Source: DATAVK01 sp036267755
Lineage (GTDB): Bacteria; Actinomycetota; Actinomycetes; JAFAQI01
Length of the DNA: 64,000 bases
Assembly (NCBI GenBank): GCA_036267755.1
Contig: DATAVK010000134.1
Coordinates: forward strand, 1 to 64,000
Reading direction: 5' to 3'
The position numbers were made by a program, and so were the translations under genes. Below the pieces are notes generated by a model. The model was not told the origin of the DNA. It made no database searches and saw nothing but the letters and a program-made list of their open reading frames with translations. Of the stretch, positions 42,365-51,171 are shown in pieces; within the stretch, counting starts at the first letter, position 1; each line of letters starts with the position of its first letter.

Positions 42365-43078
42365 ATGCCCGGATCTGCGCGGACGGCGGTATCGCGGTCC
42401 CTTGGCGCCGACGCCGATCACGGCCCGATCCCGATGATCCTGCTCCTGCTCACGATCGTCACGGGGGTGGTCGACGCGGTCAGCATCCTCGCCCTGGGAC
42501 GGGTATTCGTCGCCAACATGACCGGCAACGTGGTGTTCATCGGCTTCGCCCTAGCGAAGGCGCCCGGTTTCTCGCTCGCCGCCTCGCTATCGGCCTTGGC
42601 AGGGTTCATCGTCGGCGCAAATATCGGCGGCTGGCTCGACGAGCCACCCCCCGGTCGAGCCGCTGAGCTGCTGCGGACCGGCCTCGTCATCGAGGTGGTC
42701 CTGCTCGGAGCGGCGCTCATCGTTGCCGCGGTGGCGCCACACCCGCTCGGTAACGCAATCCGGGACGTCGTGGCGGGTCTAGCGGCCGTCGCGCTCGGAA
42801 CCCAGAACGCCGTCGTACGCCGGTTGAAGGTCCCGGACCTCACGACAACCGTGCTGACGATGACGCTGGTCGGCATCGCCTCGGAGATCCGCTCTCAGCC
42901 GTCATCGGTGACCGTGCGACGCGTCCTGTCCGTCGCCTCGATGCTGCTGGGCGCCGTGGTGGGCGCGCTGCTCGTCATCCATGTGTCGTCGACCGCCGGC
43001 CTGGCTCTCGCTGTCTCGCTGCTGGTCGTCGCGCTCGTAGCGACGATCATCGCGGTCCGCGCGGCTCGAGCGGCTTGA
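42365..43078 (+). CDS. DUF1275 (YoaK family) membrane protein
   Basis: 237 residues with about six membrane segments; the family opening TIVTGVVDAVSILALGRVFVANMTGNVVFIGFALA is complete, and LALGTQNAVVRRLKVPDLTTTVLTMTLVGI lies mid-protein. Function unknown. The frame is open far upstream, but that part is antisense to the glycosylase gene; ATG at 42365 begins the true protein. It overlaps the convergent GNAT gene by 32 bp. Confidence 0.88.
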   Translation: MPGSARTAVSRSLGADADHGPIPMILLLLTIVTGVVDAVSILALGRVFVANMTGNVVFIGFALAKAPGFSLAASLSALAGFIVGANIGGWLDEPPPGRAAELLRTGLVIEVVLLGAALIVAAVAPHPLGNAIRDVVAGLAAVALGTQNAVVRRLKVPDLTTTVLTMTLVGIASEIRSQPSSVTVRRVLSVASMLLGAVVGALLVIHVSSTAGLALAVSLLVVALVATIIAVRAARAA

Positions 43079-43487
43079 TCCAGCGCGACCACTCTGGCTG
43101 CCGCCGATAGCCCAACCGCGCCCACACCGGGTGCGCCGAGTCGTTCTCGTCGAGCACCATCGCGTCGACCCGGCCGAGGCCGAACCCACGAAACCTGTGC
43201 TCCGCCGCCTCCACAAGGCGCCGCGCGATGCCCTGTCCGCGGGTCTCGGGCGCCACCGCGAGCCGGTAAAGGTGGCCGCGCCAGCCGTCCCAGCCGGCGA
43301 CCAGGGTCCCGACGATCCGCTCACCGTCGACCGCCAGCATCAACGCGGCCGGATCTCGCGCGATGAGCGCACGCACCGCTGTTTCGCTGTCGGGTGGCCG
43401 ATGCGCGTCCTCGGCCGCCACCGACCAGAACTCGAGCACGGTGGCCACATCGGCATCGACCGCCGGACGCAACGTCGGCCTAGGCAA
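43047..43487 (-). CDS. GNAT-family N-acetyltransferase
   Basis: 146 residues. The acetyl-CoA pyrophosphate loop is RLAVAPETRGQGIARRLVEAAE (Q/RxxGxG/A), followed by VDAMVLDENDSAHPVWARLGY, a normal GNAT ending. Substrate unknown. Its start overlaps the ppx end by 8 bp; the first codon in frame is TTG (43487), so the exact start is uncertain. It is the last gene of the eno operon. Confidence 0.86.
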   Translation of the reverse strand: MPRPTLRPAVDADVATVLEFWSVAAEDAHRPPDSETAVRALIARDPAALMLAVDGERIVGTLVAGWDGWRGHLYRLAVAPETRGQGIARRLVEAAEHRFRGFGLGRVDAMVLDENDSAHPVWARLGYRRQPEWSRWIKPLEPRGPR

Positions 43488-44400
43488 TCGAGAACGCGAT
43501 GCCGTCGAGGATGTCGTGTTCGCTCGCCATCACGGCGTCGAACCCGCATCGGCGCATGATTGTCTCCAGCACGAGGGCACCGCCCCCAATGACGTCGACC
43601 CGACCCGGGTGCATCACCGGCATCGCGGCACGTTCCGCACGGGTGGCGGCGAGCAGCCTCTGGGTGACCTCCGTCACCTGCTCGATCGAGACACTCCGAT
43701 GGTGAATCCGGTCCGGTTCGTAGCGGCTGAGGCCAAGAGCCAACGCTACGACCGTCGTGACCGAACCGGCGAGACCGACCAGGGTGCGGGCCGCCTCGAT
43801 CGCCACTGCCTCGCCGGCCACGTCGATGGCCGCCTCGATATCGGCGGTCGCGGCCGCGATCTGCTCCGCGGTCGGTGGGTCATCACGCAGGTGTCGTTCC
43901 GTCAGGCGGACGCACCCGATGTCGACCGATCGTGCCTGGCGCGGACCCTCGTCGTCGCCCAGCACGAACTCCGTCGACCCACCGCCGATGTCCACGACGA
44001 GGTACGGCGATGCCAGCCCGCTCCCCCGCAGCTCACGCGTCGCCCCGTCGAAGGACAGCCCGGCCTCCTGGTCGCCCGTGATGACCTCGGGCGGGACCCC
44101 AAGCCGCTCCCGCACCCCGTCGACAAACACGTCTCGGTTGGCGGCGTCCCGGGTCGCGCTGGTCGCCACCATGCGGATCCGGCTCACGTCGCCGGTGCGA
44201 ATCTGCTCGGCGTACGAGTCGAGCACGCCGAAGGTGCGCCCGAGCGCCGCCTCGGACAGCCGGCCGGTGCGGTCGACCCCCTCGCCGAGCCGGACGATCT
44301 CCATCCGGCGTACGACGTCGACGAGTCGGTCACCGTCGATGTCGGCGATGAGCAGCCGCAGTGAGTTGGTCCCGCAGTCCAGCGCTGCCACCCGGTTCAC
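43480..44400 (-). CDS. ppx: Exopolyphosphatase / Ppx-GppA family
   Basis: 306 residues, actin-like ATPase fold. The two phosphate loops read ALDCGTNSLRLLIAD and VVDIGGGSTEFVLG, with the catalytic EAGLSF. It lacks the C-terminal HD domain of long Ppx, as in mycobacterial Ppx1 (Rv1026). It hydrolyses polyphosphate or pppGpp. GTG at 44400 overlaps the DUF501 stop as GTGA. The frame is open upstream but that overlaps DUF501. Confidence 0.93.
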   Translation of the reverse strand: MNRVAALDCGTNSLRLLIADIDGDRLVDVVRRMEIVRLGEGVDRTGRLSEAALGRTFGVLDSYAEQIRTGDVSRIRMVATSATRDAANRDVFVDGVRERLGVPPEVITGDQEAGLSFDGATRELRGSGLASPYLVVDIGGGSTEFVLGDDEGPRQARSVDIGCVRLTERHLRDDPPTAEQIAAATADIEAAIDVAGEAVAIEAARTLVGLAGSVTTVVALALGLSRYEPDRIHHRSVSIEQVTEVTQRLLAATRAERAAMPVMHPGRVDVIGGGALVLETIMRRCGFDAVMASEHDILDGIAFSIA

Positions 44401-44897
44401 GTCGGACCCGCCTCGTCGCCGGCCGAGACGCAAGGTCCGTCGGCACCCCAGTCGGGCAGCAGGGCCAGCGCCTCGTCGCCGAGCGGGTTGACGCCGGGTC
44501 CGACCGCGAGCGCGTGGGCCACGAGCACGTGCAGGCATTTGACCCGCGTCGGCATCCCTCCCGCGGACACCTCCGTGCCCAACGGCGCGAGCGCGTCGCG
44601 GCGGGCCAGATAGTCGGCGTGCGCGTCCCGGTACGCCGCAGCCAGCTCGCCGTCGGTGGCCAGCCGTTCGGTCATCTCGCGCATCAAGCCGGACGCCTCG
44701 AGCCGTCCGACGGCCGAACGAGCCCGCGGGCAGGTCAAGTAGTACAAGGTCGGGAACGGCGTACCGTCCTCGAGCCGCGGGGAGGTCTCGACGACGTCGG
44801 GCAGACCGCAGTCACATCGGTGCGCCACTGCTCGGGTCGCGCGCGGTGGCCGGTGGAGCTGTTCGGCGACGACGGCGAGATCGGCCGGGTCGATCAC
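44397..44897 (-). CDS. DUF501 family protein
   Basis: 166 residues from GTG 44897. Conserved Cys/His residues (AHRCDCGLPDVVETSP, YYLTCPRA, VKCLHVLVAHALA) suggest a metal site. Function unknown, but the gene is fixed between ftsB and ppx in actinobacteria (Rv1025). Both ends overlap neighbours as GTGA. Codon use is like its neighbours. Confidence 0.9.
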   Translation of the reverse strand: MIDPADLAVVAEQLHRPPRATRAVAHRCDCGLPDVVETSPRLEDGTPFPTLYYLTCPRARSAVGRLEASGLMREMTERLATDGELAAAYRDAHADYLARRDALAPLGTEVSAGGMPTRVKCLHVLVAHALAVGPGVNPLGDEALALLPDWGADGPCVSAGDEAGPT

Positions 44898-45403
44898 TTG
44901 GCCGGGGCGGCCGCGCCTGCCGCGCGCACCGACGACCACAGCTGCCCGTACCACGGCAAGGTCGACGCCGCGGTGGCCGTCGCGGTCGAGCGGCTCTTGT
45001 GCGTGGCCTTGTTCCCGAGGACGACGTAGGTCTTCTGCCCCGGCATCACGAGGTGCAGCCGCTGCCGCGCCTGCTGCTCGATGTACGACGGCTCCTGCCA
45101 GCGCTTGTGCTGGGCCCGCAAGGCGGTGATCTGGTGCTGGGTCTGCACGGTCTGTGCGCTCAGCGACGTGATGTCGTTGCGCTGTCCCAGCCAGATCTTG
45201 AACGGAAGCGCGACGGCCAGCGTGACCGCGGCGAGTGCGACCACCAGAATCGCGGCTCGGGCGGTGAGCGTGGTCTGCCGCTTCCGACGCTCGGCGGCGG
45301 GACGTGGCGGCGCGGTCGTCGGCCGCGGTGCCCGCGACCGCCGGTCGAGCGCCGGGGTGGTGCGCTTGGCCGCCGGCCCCCTGCCTGCCGCACCCGATCT
45401 CAT
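44894..45403 (-). CDS. Septum formation initiator / FtsB-DivIC family protein
   Basis: 169 residues. A basic, Pro/Arg-rich cytoplasmic N-terminus of about 45 residues is followed by one membrane helix (AAILVVALAAVTLAVALPF) and an extracytoplasmic coiled coil (ITSLSAQTVQTQHQITALRAQHKRW) then RQRLHLVMPGQKTYVVL, the FtsB/DivIC signature. It takes part in the divisome with FtsL and FtsQ. Always next to eno in actinobacteria. ATG overlaps the eno stop (45400-45403). Confidence 0.9.
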   Translation of the reverse strand: MRSGAAGRGPAAKRTTPALDRRSRAPRPTTAPPRPAAERRKRQTTLTARAAILVVALAAVTLAVALPFKIWLGQRNDITSLSAQTVQTQHQITALRAQHKRWQEPSYIEQQARQRLHLVMPGQKTYVVLGNKATHKSRSTATATAASTLPWYGQLWSSVRAAGAAAPAK

Positions 45404-46683
45404 GATCCGGTCCGCGCTCGCGGGAATGCGGATGCGCCGGCGTAGCGCGCGGCGTCGTCGAGCATCGACTCGATCCGCAGCAGCTGGTTGTACTTCGCCA
45501 CCCGCTCGCTGCGGGCGGGTGCACCGGTCTTGATCTGGCCGCAGTTCGTCGCGACGGCGAGATCCGCGATCGTGGTGTCTTCGGTCTCGCCGGAGCGGTG
45601 ACTCATCATGCACGCGAAGCCGCCTCGGTGGGCCAGGTCCACCGCGTCGAGGGTCTCGGACAGCGTCCCGATCTGGTTGACCTTGACGAGCAGTGCGTTC
45701 GCGGCACGCTCGGCGATGCCTCGCCGGATCCGCTCCGGGTTCGTCACGAACAGGTCGTCGCCAACGATCTGGACCCGGTCGCCGATCGACGCGGTCAGCT
45801 GCGCCCAGCCGGCCCAGTCATCCTCCGCGAGCGGGTCCTCCAGCGAGACGATCGGGTACGACGTGATCAGCTCGGTGTAGTAAGCCGTCATCTCCTCGGC
45901 GCTGCGGCTGCCGCCTTCGAAGCGGTAGCTCCCATTGCTGAAGAACTCTGTCGCGGCGGCGTCGATCGCGATGGCGACATCCTCACCGGGGGCGAACCCG
46001 GCGTTCGTGATCGCCTCGACGATCGCCTCGACCGCGTCACGGTTAGTCGGCAGGTCGGGCGCGAAGCCCCCTTCGTCACCGAGTCCGGTCGACAACCCGC
46101 GTGACTTCAGTACCGCCTTCAGCGCGTGGTAGACCTCGGCGCCCCAGCGCAACGCCTCGCGGAACGTTGTGGCGCCCACGGGGGCGACCATGAACTCCTG
46201 GATGTCGACGTTGGTGTCGGCGTGGGCCCCGCCGTTGAGGATGTTGAGCATCGGCACCGGCAGCACGTGAGCCTGCGACCCGCCGACGAACCGGAACAGC
46301 GGAAGCTCGCACGACTCCGCCGCCGCCCGCGCTACTCCGAGCGAGACCCCGAGGATCGCGTTGGCACCCAGCCGGCTCTTGTCGGGTGTCCCATCGAGGT
46401 CGATCAGCGCCTGGTCGAGCAGCCGCTGCTCGGTCGCCTCGAGGCCCAGGATCTCCGGGGTGATCTGTTCCTCGACGGCGAGGACGGCGGACTCGACGCC
46501 CTTACCGCCGTACCGGTCACCACCGTCGCGGAGTTCAACGGCTTCGAACGCTCCGGTCGAAGCGCCGCTGGGCACAGCCGCGCGCCCCACCGTGCCGTCG
46601 TCGAGCAGGATCTCGACCTCGACGGTCGGGTTGCCCCGCGAGTCCAGGATCTCTCGGGCGGCAACGCCCTCGATGGTGGGCAC
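45400..46683 (-). CDS. eno: Enolase
   Basis: 427 residues, full length. It interconverts 2-phosphoglycerate and phosphoenolpyruvate. Substrate loop REILDSRGNPTVEVEI, metal ligands in VSLEDPLAEDDW and VGDDLFVTNPERI, catalytic Lys in ALLVKVNQIGTLSET and the signature SHRSGETEDTTIADLAV. GTG start with AAGGAG ahead. First gene of an operon in which every junction (eno-ftsB-DUF501-ppx-GNAT) overlaps. Confidence 0.98.
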   Translation of the reverse strand: MPTIEGVAAREILDSRGNPTVEVEILLDDGTVGRAAVPSGASTGAFEAVELRDGGDRYGGKGVESAVLAVEEQITPEILGLEATEQRLLDQALIDLDGTPDKSRLGANAILGVSLGVARAAAESCELPLFRFVGGSQAHVLPVPMLNILNGGAHADTNVDIQEFMVAPVGATTFREALRWGAEVYHALKAVLKSRGLSTGLGDEGGFAPDLPTNRDAVEAIVEAITNAGFAPGEDVAIAIDAAATEFFSNGSYRFEGGSRSAEEMTAYYTELITSYPIVSLEDPLAEDDWAGWAQLTASIGDRVQIVGDDLFVTNPERIRRGIAERAANALLVKVNQIGTLSETLDAVDLAHRGGFACMMSHRSGETEDTTIADLAVATNCGQIKTGAPARSERVAKYNQLLRIESMLDDAARYAGASAFPRARTGS

Positions 46684-46780
46684 TGGTCAGCGGCTCCTTG
46701 CCGACGGGGAAGCATGCGGTCAGGCGCAAACCACCCTAATCTCCGGCCTGGTGTCCAGCCCGTGCGACCCGCCGTAAGCC

Positions 46781-47662
46781 TCATACCGCCGGAGTCGTGC
46801 GCCCGTCCCTCGTCGCCGCAGCCTGGGACGGCACCTCCACGTAAGCGCTGTCAATGTCGGCATCGGTCTCGCGAAGTGCGAAGCAGGACGCGGCGGCGAT
46901 CAGCGACAGCAGCATGAGTGCGCCGAAGACGAAGCCACCCACGACGTCCATGCCCCAGTGCTTGATGAGGTAGATCCGGGTATACCCCTCGGTGAAGGCC
47001 AGTGCCGCGAGCACCGTCCAACCCGTGACGCGCCAAGCGCGACTGATCCGGGGCCAGGTGAGCAGCACAAGGAAGAACACCGTGCCGTAGACGGTGATGA
47101 GCCGGGCACAACCGCCGGAGGGATAGGACCCGAAGTCCGGGAACGTGGTGGCCGGTCGCGCGACGACCGCTTTGAGCACCATCTGGCCGGCCTTCTCCAT
47201 ACCGAAGGCCGCGACGATCAGTAGCGGCGGGATCCACCAGCCACGTCGCGCGATCGCCCACAGGGCTCCGAAAACGACGATGGCCACGACGCAGATCACC
47301 TTGATCTCCGGCCGGTTGCCCATCAGCGTGAGCCCGCTGTTGAGGTGATGCCAGGTGCCGTGGGTGCTCACGTGCCGCTGGGTCCAGCGGATGAAAGGTG
47401 CGTCGATATTCGATTTGTACCGACGCGCGAACCGGCCCAACGGCCAGCAGACCGCGATGGTGGCGGCAGCTCCCGCGAACAGGATGGCCAGCGCCGCCAG
47501 GTGGTTGCCGAGCTGGTCGCGACAGGTCTCCCGAACGACGACAAGGCGATTGAGGCCGCGACGAACGGCTGGTTGCTGCGATGGGTGAAGGCGCCCTACC
47601 GTCCCCCCGACGACCACGATGATCGCGATCCCGGCTACGAAGAGGGCGAAGGCCAAAGTCAT
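46781..47662 (-). CDS. PAP2-like membrane protein with altered catalytic motif
   Basis: 293 residues, six membrane segments. It resembles lipid phosphatases of the PAP2 superfamily: C1-like KAVVARP and C3-like TRIYLIKHWGMDVVGG are present, but the C2 motif reads YPSGGC where PSGH is expected, so one catalytic His is missing. Activity is therefore doubtful; it may bind lipid phosphates without cleaving them, or use a different residue. ATG at 47662; monocistronic, between eno and the glycosyltransferase pair. Confidence 0.78.
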   Translation of the reverse strand: MTLAFALFVAGIAIIVVVGGTVGRLHPSQQPAVRRGLNRLVVVRETCRDQLGNHLAALAILFAGAAATIAVCWPLGRFARRYKSNIDAPFIRWTQRHVSTHGTWHHLNSGLTLMGNRPEIKVICVVAIVVFGALWAIARRGWWIPPLLIVAAFGMEKAGQMVLKAVVARPATTFPDFGSYPSGGCARLITVYGTVFFLVLLTWPRISRAWRVTGWTVLAALAFTEGYTRIYLIKHWGMDVVGGFVFGALMLLSLIAAASCFALRETDADIDSAYVEVPSQAAATRDGRTTPAV

Positions 47663-47759
47663 GGGATCGAGCCAAGCATAAAAGTACGACCCGCCGCAGA
47701 CGCTCTCCCAGGTTCACCCGGTCGAGGTATCAAGTCGTCGCAAGCCCCGTGACGCCGAC

Positions 47760-47776
47760 GTGTCGGATCACGACAC
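47760..47776. promoter_or_regulatory. Hairpin in divergent space before the Alg14-like gene
   Basis: GTGTCG and CGACAC flank GATCA. The 288-base space 47663-47950 is otherwise without a gene; it also has a GGAGT/ACTCC stem near 47827-47843 and presumably the promoters of both flanking genes. Role unknown. Confidence 0.3.
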
Positions 47777-47950
47777 GATGTGGGGTTCGCGACTGGTTGT
47801 CTACCGATGACAATAGGCCGAACGGAGGAGTGAAAGTTACTCCTTCGAGCTGTTCAGAATGCGTGCGGCGACATGCCTCGATGAGCGAGAATGATGTCGA
47901 TCTCGCCGCGGTAGCCCACCCGGCAGGCAAGAATCGAAGGCCAGACGCAG

Positions 47951-48505
47951 ATGTCATCGCAGCTCGAGGAGAGGTCCGTACCGACTGCCCCAGCGGGCAG
48001 GGTGCCGACGCAGCAGACCATCGACCGGACTGCGGCCGAGTCGCCACGCGTCGCCGAGCGGGTCATGTTCGTCGCGTCGAACGGCGGCCATCTCGCCCAG
48101 CTGCTGGCTCTCCAGGTGTGGTGGAAGGACCGGACCCGGATGTGGGTCTCCTTCGACAAGCCCGACGCCCGTTCCCAGCTCGAAGGCGAGCAGACGATCT
48201 GGGCGCACTGGCCGACAACCCGCAACGTCCCGAACCTGCTCCGCAACCTCTGGCTCGCCGCGCGGACCATCCGGCGCGAGCGCCCCGAGGTCGTCGTATC
48301 GACCGGCGCTGCGGTCGCACTGCCGTTCTTCGTGATCGCTCGACTGCTGGGGATCCCAACGGTCTTCATCGAGGTGTATGACCGGGTCGACTCCCGGACC
48401 CTGTCGGGTCGGCTATGCCGGCCCTTCACCACCGCCTTCCTGGTGCAGTGGCCGGAGCAAGAGGCGCTCTACCCGGGTGCCATCGTCGTTGGACCACTGC
48501 TGTGA
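47951..48505 (+). CDS. Alg14/PssD-like glycosyltransferase subunit
   Basis: 184 residues. After a 38-residue hydrophilic lead comes VMFVASNGGHLAQLLAL, the glycine-rich opening of Alg14/PssD, and a mid-protein hydrophobic stretch (VVVSTGAAVALPFFVIARLLGIPTVFIEV) typical of this membrane-bound half. The family works with an Alg13/PssE partner as a two-part sugar transferase (UDP-sugar to polyprenyl-linked acceptor). The stop overlaps the partner's GTG. No other polysaccharide genes are near, so the product is unknown. Confidence 0.88.
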   Translation: MSSQLEERSVPTAPAGRVPTQQTIDRTAAESPRVAERVMFVASNGGHLAQLLALQVWWKDRTRMWVSFDKPDARSQLEGEQTIWAHWPTTRNVPNLLRNLWLAARTIRRERPEVVVSTGAAVALPFFVIARLLGIPTVFIEVYDRVDSRTLSGRLCRPFTTAFLVQWPEQEALYPGAIVVGPLL

Positions 48506-49068
48506 GCGCCAGCTACAACGCGCCCCTCGTCCTCGTCACCGTCGGAGGCGACCACCATCCGTTCGAGCGACTGATGACGTGGGTCGAGAACCTCATGCTG
48601 GAAGAGGGTTCGCGGCTGCGCTGCGTCGTCCAGTACGGCACGTCCACGGCGCCGATCGGCGCGGAGTCCCACGAGTACCTCGACCACGCCGAGCTGCTGG
48701 ACTTGATGAACTCGGCCCGCGCCGTGGTGTCGAGCGGTGGCCCGAGCACGTTGCTGGAAGCCCGCCGGATGGGTCATCGGCCGATCGTCGTACCCCGCTG
48801 GTCGTCACTCGGTGAGCACGTCGACGACCATCAGCGCGCGTTCGCGGCCCGACTCCACGAGGAGAAGGTCGCCGTCCGCGTCGAGTCCGAGCAGGAGTTC
48901 CGGGCCGCCTTGGCGGCGGCGCTCGATGCACCCCGCGTCGTCGTGAACGACATCCAGATGGACACCTTCAAGGCCGTCACGCGGGTGGGCGACATCATCG
49001 ACACCGCCGTACGTGACAGCAGTCGTCGTCGTCGCTGGCACCGGACGCCCGCGGTGGCTCAGCGCTAG
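48502..49068 (+). CDS. Alg13/PssE-like glycosyltransferase subunit
   Basis: 188 residues from GTG 48502 (GTGA overlap). The C-terminal GT28 fold binds the UDP-sugar: LVTVGGDHHPFERLM, YLDHAELLDLMNSARAVVSSGGPSTLLEA, and VPRWSSLGEHVDDHQRAFA. It pairs with the preceding Alg14-like protein. Its stop overlaps the convergent mazG stop by 4 bp. Confidence 0.88.
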   Translation: MSASYNAPLVLVTVGGDHHPFERLMTWVENLMLEEGSRLRCVVQYGTSTAPIGAESHEYLDHAELLDLMNSARAVVSSGGPSTLLEARRMGHRPIVVPRWSSLGEHVDDHQRAFAARLHEEKVAVRVESEQEFRAALAAALDAPRVVVNDIQMDTFKAVTRVGDIIDTAVRDSSRRRRWHRTPAVAQR

Positions 49069-50180
49069 GACGCCGATCCGGGCCACTGTCGTGCCCAGGT
49101 CGCCCGGTCGAGCGTCGCCGGATCAGCATCGTCATCACGCGCCGCTGACTCGACGGCCATGACCGCTGCGCGAACCTCGCGGGCCCGGACCCGCAGCGCC
49201 GCCTCCGCGTCAATACCTGCAGCGCGCGCACGCCCCACCACGGCCCAGAGCAGCGAGGCGGTAGCCGCTATCGACGGCGCGCGCTCGAGCTCTGCCGCCA
49301 GGGCTACCAGCGCTTCCGATGCGCCGGCCTCCGCGAGCTCCGGGACGAGCAGGTCCTCCGGTACGCCGAACCGGGACGCCTTGCGCTGCACCGTGGCCGC
49401 GAGGGTCAACGCCGGCAACGCGAGCGGAACGCTGGCCAGCGCTGACGCCTGACCGCGTTCGGTCGCCTTGATGGCGTCCCATCCGGCCTGGGCGTCGGTC
49501 GGAGCCGCCGCGACCGCATCGGCGAAGACGTGCGGGTGGCGGCGGACCAGCTTCTCGACGAGACCGGTCGCGACGTCGTCGATGGTCCACCGTTCGCCCT
49601 CGGCACGCTCCTCGGCCAGTCGAGCGTGGAAGGCCACCTGCAGCAGGACGTCGCCGAGCTCCTCGACCAGGCTCGCCGCGTCATCGTCCTCGATCGCTTG
49701 GAATGCCTCGTATGCCTCCTCGAGCAGGTAAGGCCCGAGGCTGGCGTGATCCTGCGCCGCGTCCCAAGGGCAGCCGCCGGGTGAGCGCAGCCGATCCATC
49801 GTGGTGACGACTTCGATCAGCCGGGCGCCGGGGAGGTCCCAGCTGCCGTGCATCACCTCGACCGTCACCGGTCCGTCGACCGGCGGGAGACTCGCGAGGC
49901 CCGTGACCGCGTCCGCGATCGACGGGTCACCGTCGGCGCCCACCAGCCATGTCGCCGTGCCGGCACCAGCAGCGGCCAGCAAGCGGGCCGTCGCAGCGGC
50001 CGGAGTGGTGGTCTCGTCCAGGACGGTGACTGGAACCCCAGCTGCTCGCAGCGGCGCCAGTTGCGGAGACGCCGCGTCGGCGGTGAGGACCGGACTGGAC
50101 CGGAGCACGTCCCACGCATCCGCGCTCAGCAGCCCCGCCGGCAGCCGAGGGCTCGTGAACAGCAGGACGAGCCGGCTCAC
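49065..50180 (-). CDS. mazG: Nucleoside triphosphate pyrophosphohydrolase MazG
   Basis: 371 residues. The MazG domain begins near residue 128: LRSPGGCPWDAAQDHASL, then LLEEAYEAFQAI and EELGDVLLQVAFHARLAEE with the acidic Mg-binding residues, and RRHPHVFAD. The N-terminal ~125 residues are a degenerate tetrapyrrole-methylase-like region, as in actinobacterial MazG (Rv1021). It clears oxidised or excess NTPs. GTG start overlaps the lipoprotein stop (50177-50180). Confidence 0.93.
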   Translation of the reverse strand: MSRLVLLFTSPRLPAGLLSADAWDVLRSSPVLTADAASPQLAPLRAAGVPVTVLDETTTPAAATARLLAAAGAGTATWLVGADGDPSIADAVTGLASLPPVDGPVTVEVMHGSWDLPGARLIEVVTTMDRLRSPGGCPWDAAQDHASLGPYLLEEAYEAFQAIEDDDAASLVEELGDVLLQVAFHARLAEERAEGERWTIDDVATGLVEKLVRRHPHVFADAVAAAPTDAQAGWDAIKATERGQASALASVPLALPALTLAATVQRKASRFGVPEDLLVPELAEAGASEALVALAAELERAPSIAATASLLWAVVGRARAAGIDAEAALRVRAREVRAAVMAVESAARDDDADPATLDRATWARQWPGSAS

Positions 50181-51160
50181 CCGGCTGAGCTGCTGACGCT
50201 GCTCTCCGTCGCGTCGACCGACTGCTTGGCGGCGTCCCAGGTGCCGTAGCGCGGGCTGACGTGCACGCCCAGCTTCTGGGACTCCGTGACGATCGCCTTA
50301 CTCAGCAGACTGGCGCCCTGCGAGGAGAACAGGCTCGTCTTCAGCTGCGGGGTCACGGAGGCCAGCGACTGCGTCCGAGCGGCGATGACGTGGATGACGT
50401 GGTAACCGAACTGGCTGTGCACCAGCACGTAGCTGCCGGGCTTGTGCGTGAAGATCGCGTCCGCAAACGGCTTCACGAAGGCGGTGCGGGTCTGGAAGCC
50501 CAGGTTGCCCCCGTTGTCCTTGCTGCCCGTGTCGGTCGAGTAGCGCTTGGCCAACGCCGCGAACTGCGACGGATGCGCCTTGACCTTGGCGAGCAGCTGC
50601 TCGGCGAGCGTCTTGCTCTTCACGAGGATGTGCGCCGACTCGACCTGCTCATAGGAGCTCTTGTTTTTGTCGTAGGCCGCCTGTAGCTGAGCCTGGCTCA
50701 CCGGCAAGGCGTCGATCAGGGCCGCCTCGAGCTTCGTCTCGAGCGTGTAGGAGCGGATGTACGCCGGAAGCTGCGCCTTGGGAACGCCACCCTGCGCCGC
50801 CTGGGTCTGCAGTGCGCTCAGGCTCCCGGCCTGCTGCACGAACTGCGCCGTCTCGTTGCTGACATCGGCGGATGTCACCGTCACGTGGTGCGCCGCGGAG
50901 GCTGCCGCCACGACGTCATCGCTGATCATCTTCGCCAGCAGTTCACGCGTGAACTCCGGTCGGTTGGACCCGATCTGGGCCTTGGCCTTCGGGTTGGCCA
51001 GCGCGGCGTTCACCGCCGACTGGACCGTGCCCGTCGAGATCCGCTTGTCACCGACCAGCGCGGCAGCGCCGGGGCTGGTGTGGCTCGAGCAGGCGGACAG
51101 GAAGGAAACCGCGGCGAGCGCAGTGACGGCAAGGGCGCTCACGCGCAAACGATGGGACAC
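50177..51160 (-). CDS. Parvulin-type peptidyl-prolyl isomerase lipoprotein (SurA/PrsA-like)
   Basis: 327 residues from GTG 51160. A lipoprotein signal peptide ends in the lipobox LSAC (Cys 24). A SurA N-like helical domain follows, then a parvulin domain (ESAHILVKSKTLAEQLLAKV ... YSTDTGSKDNGGNLGF ... VLVHSQFGYHVIHV). It would help folding of exported proteins at the outer face of the membrane. It sits between mfd and mazG, 11 bp after mfd's stop, as in related genomes. Confidence 0.9.
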   Translation of the reverse strand: MSHRLRVSALAVTALAAVSFLSACSSHTSPGAAALVGDKRISTGTVQSAVNAALANPKAKAQIGSNRPEFTRELLAKMISDDVVAAASAAHHVTVTSADVSNETAQFVQQAGSLSALQTQAAQGGVPKAQLPAYIRSYTLETKLEAALIDALPVSQAQLQAAYDKNKSSYEQVESAHILVKSKTLAEQLLAKVKAHPSQFAALAKRYSTDTGSKDNGGNLGFQTRTAFVKPFADAIFTHKPGSYVLVHSQFGYHVIHVIAARTQSLASVTPQLKTSLFSSQGASLLSKAIVTESQKLGVHVSPRYGTWDAAKQSVDATESSVSSSAG

Positions 51161-51171
51161 GATGCCCAAGG

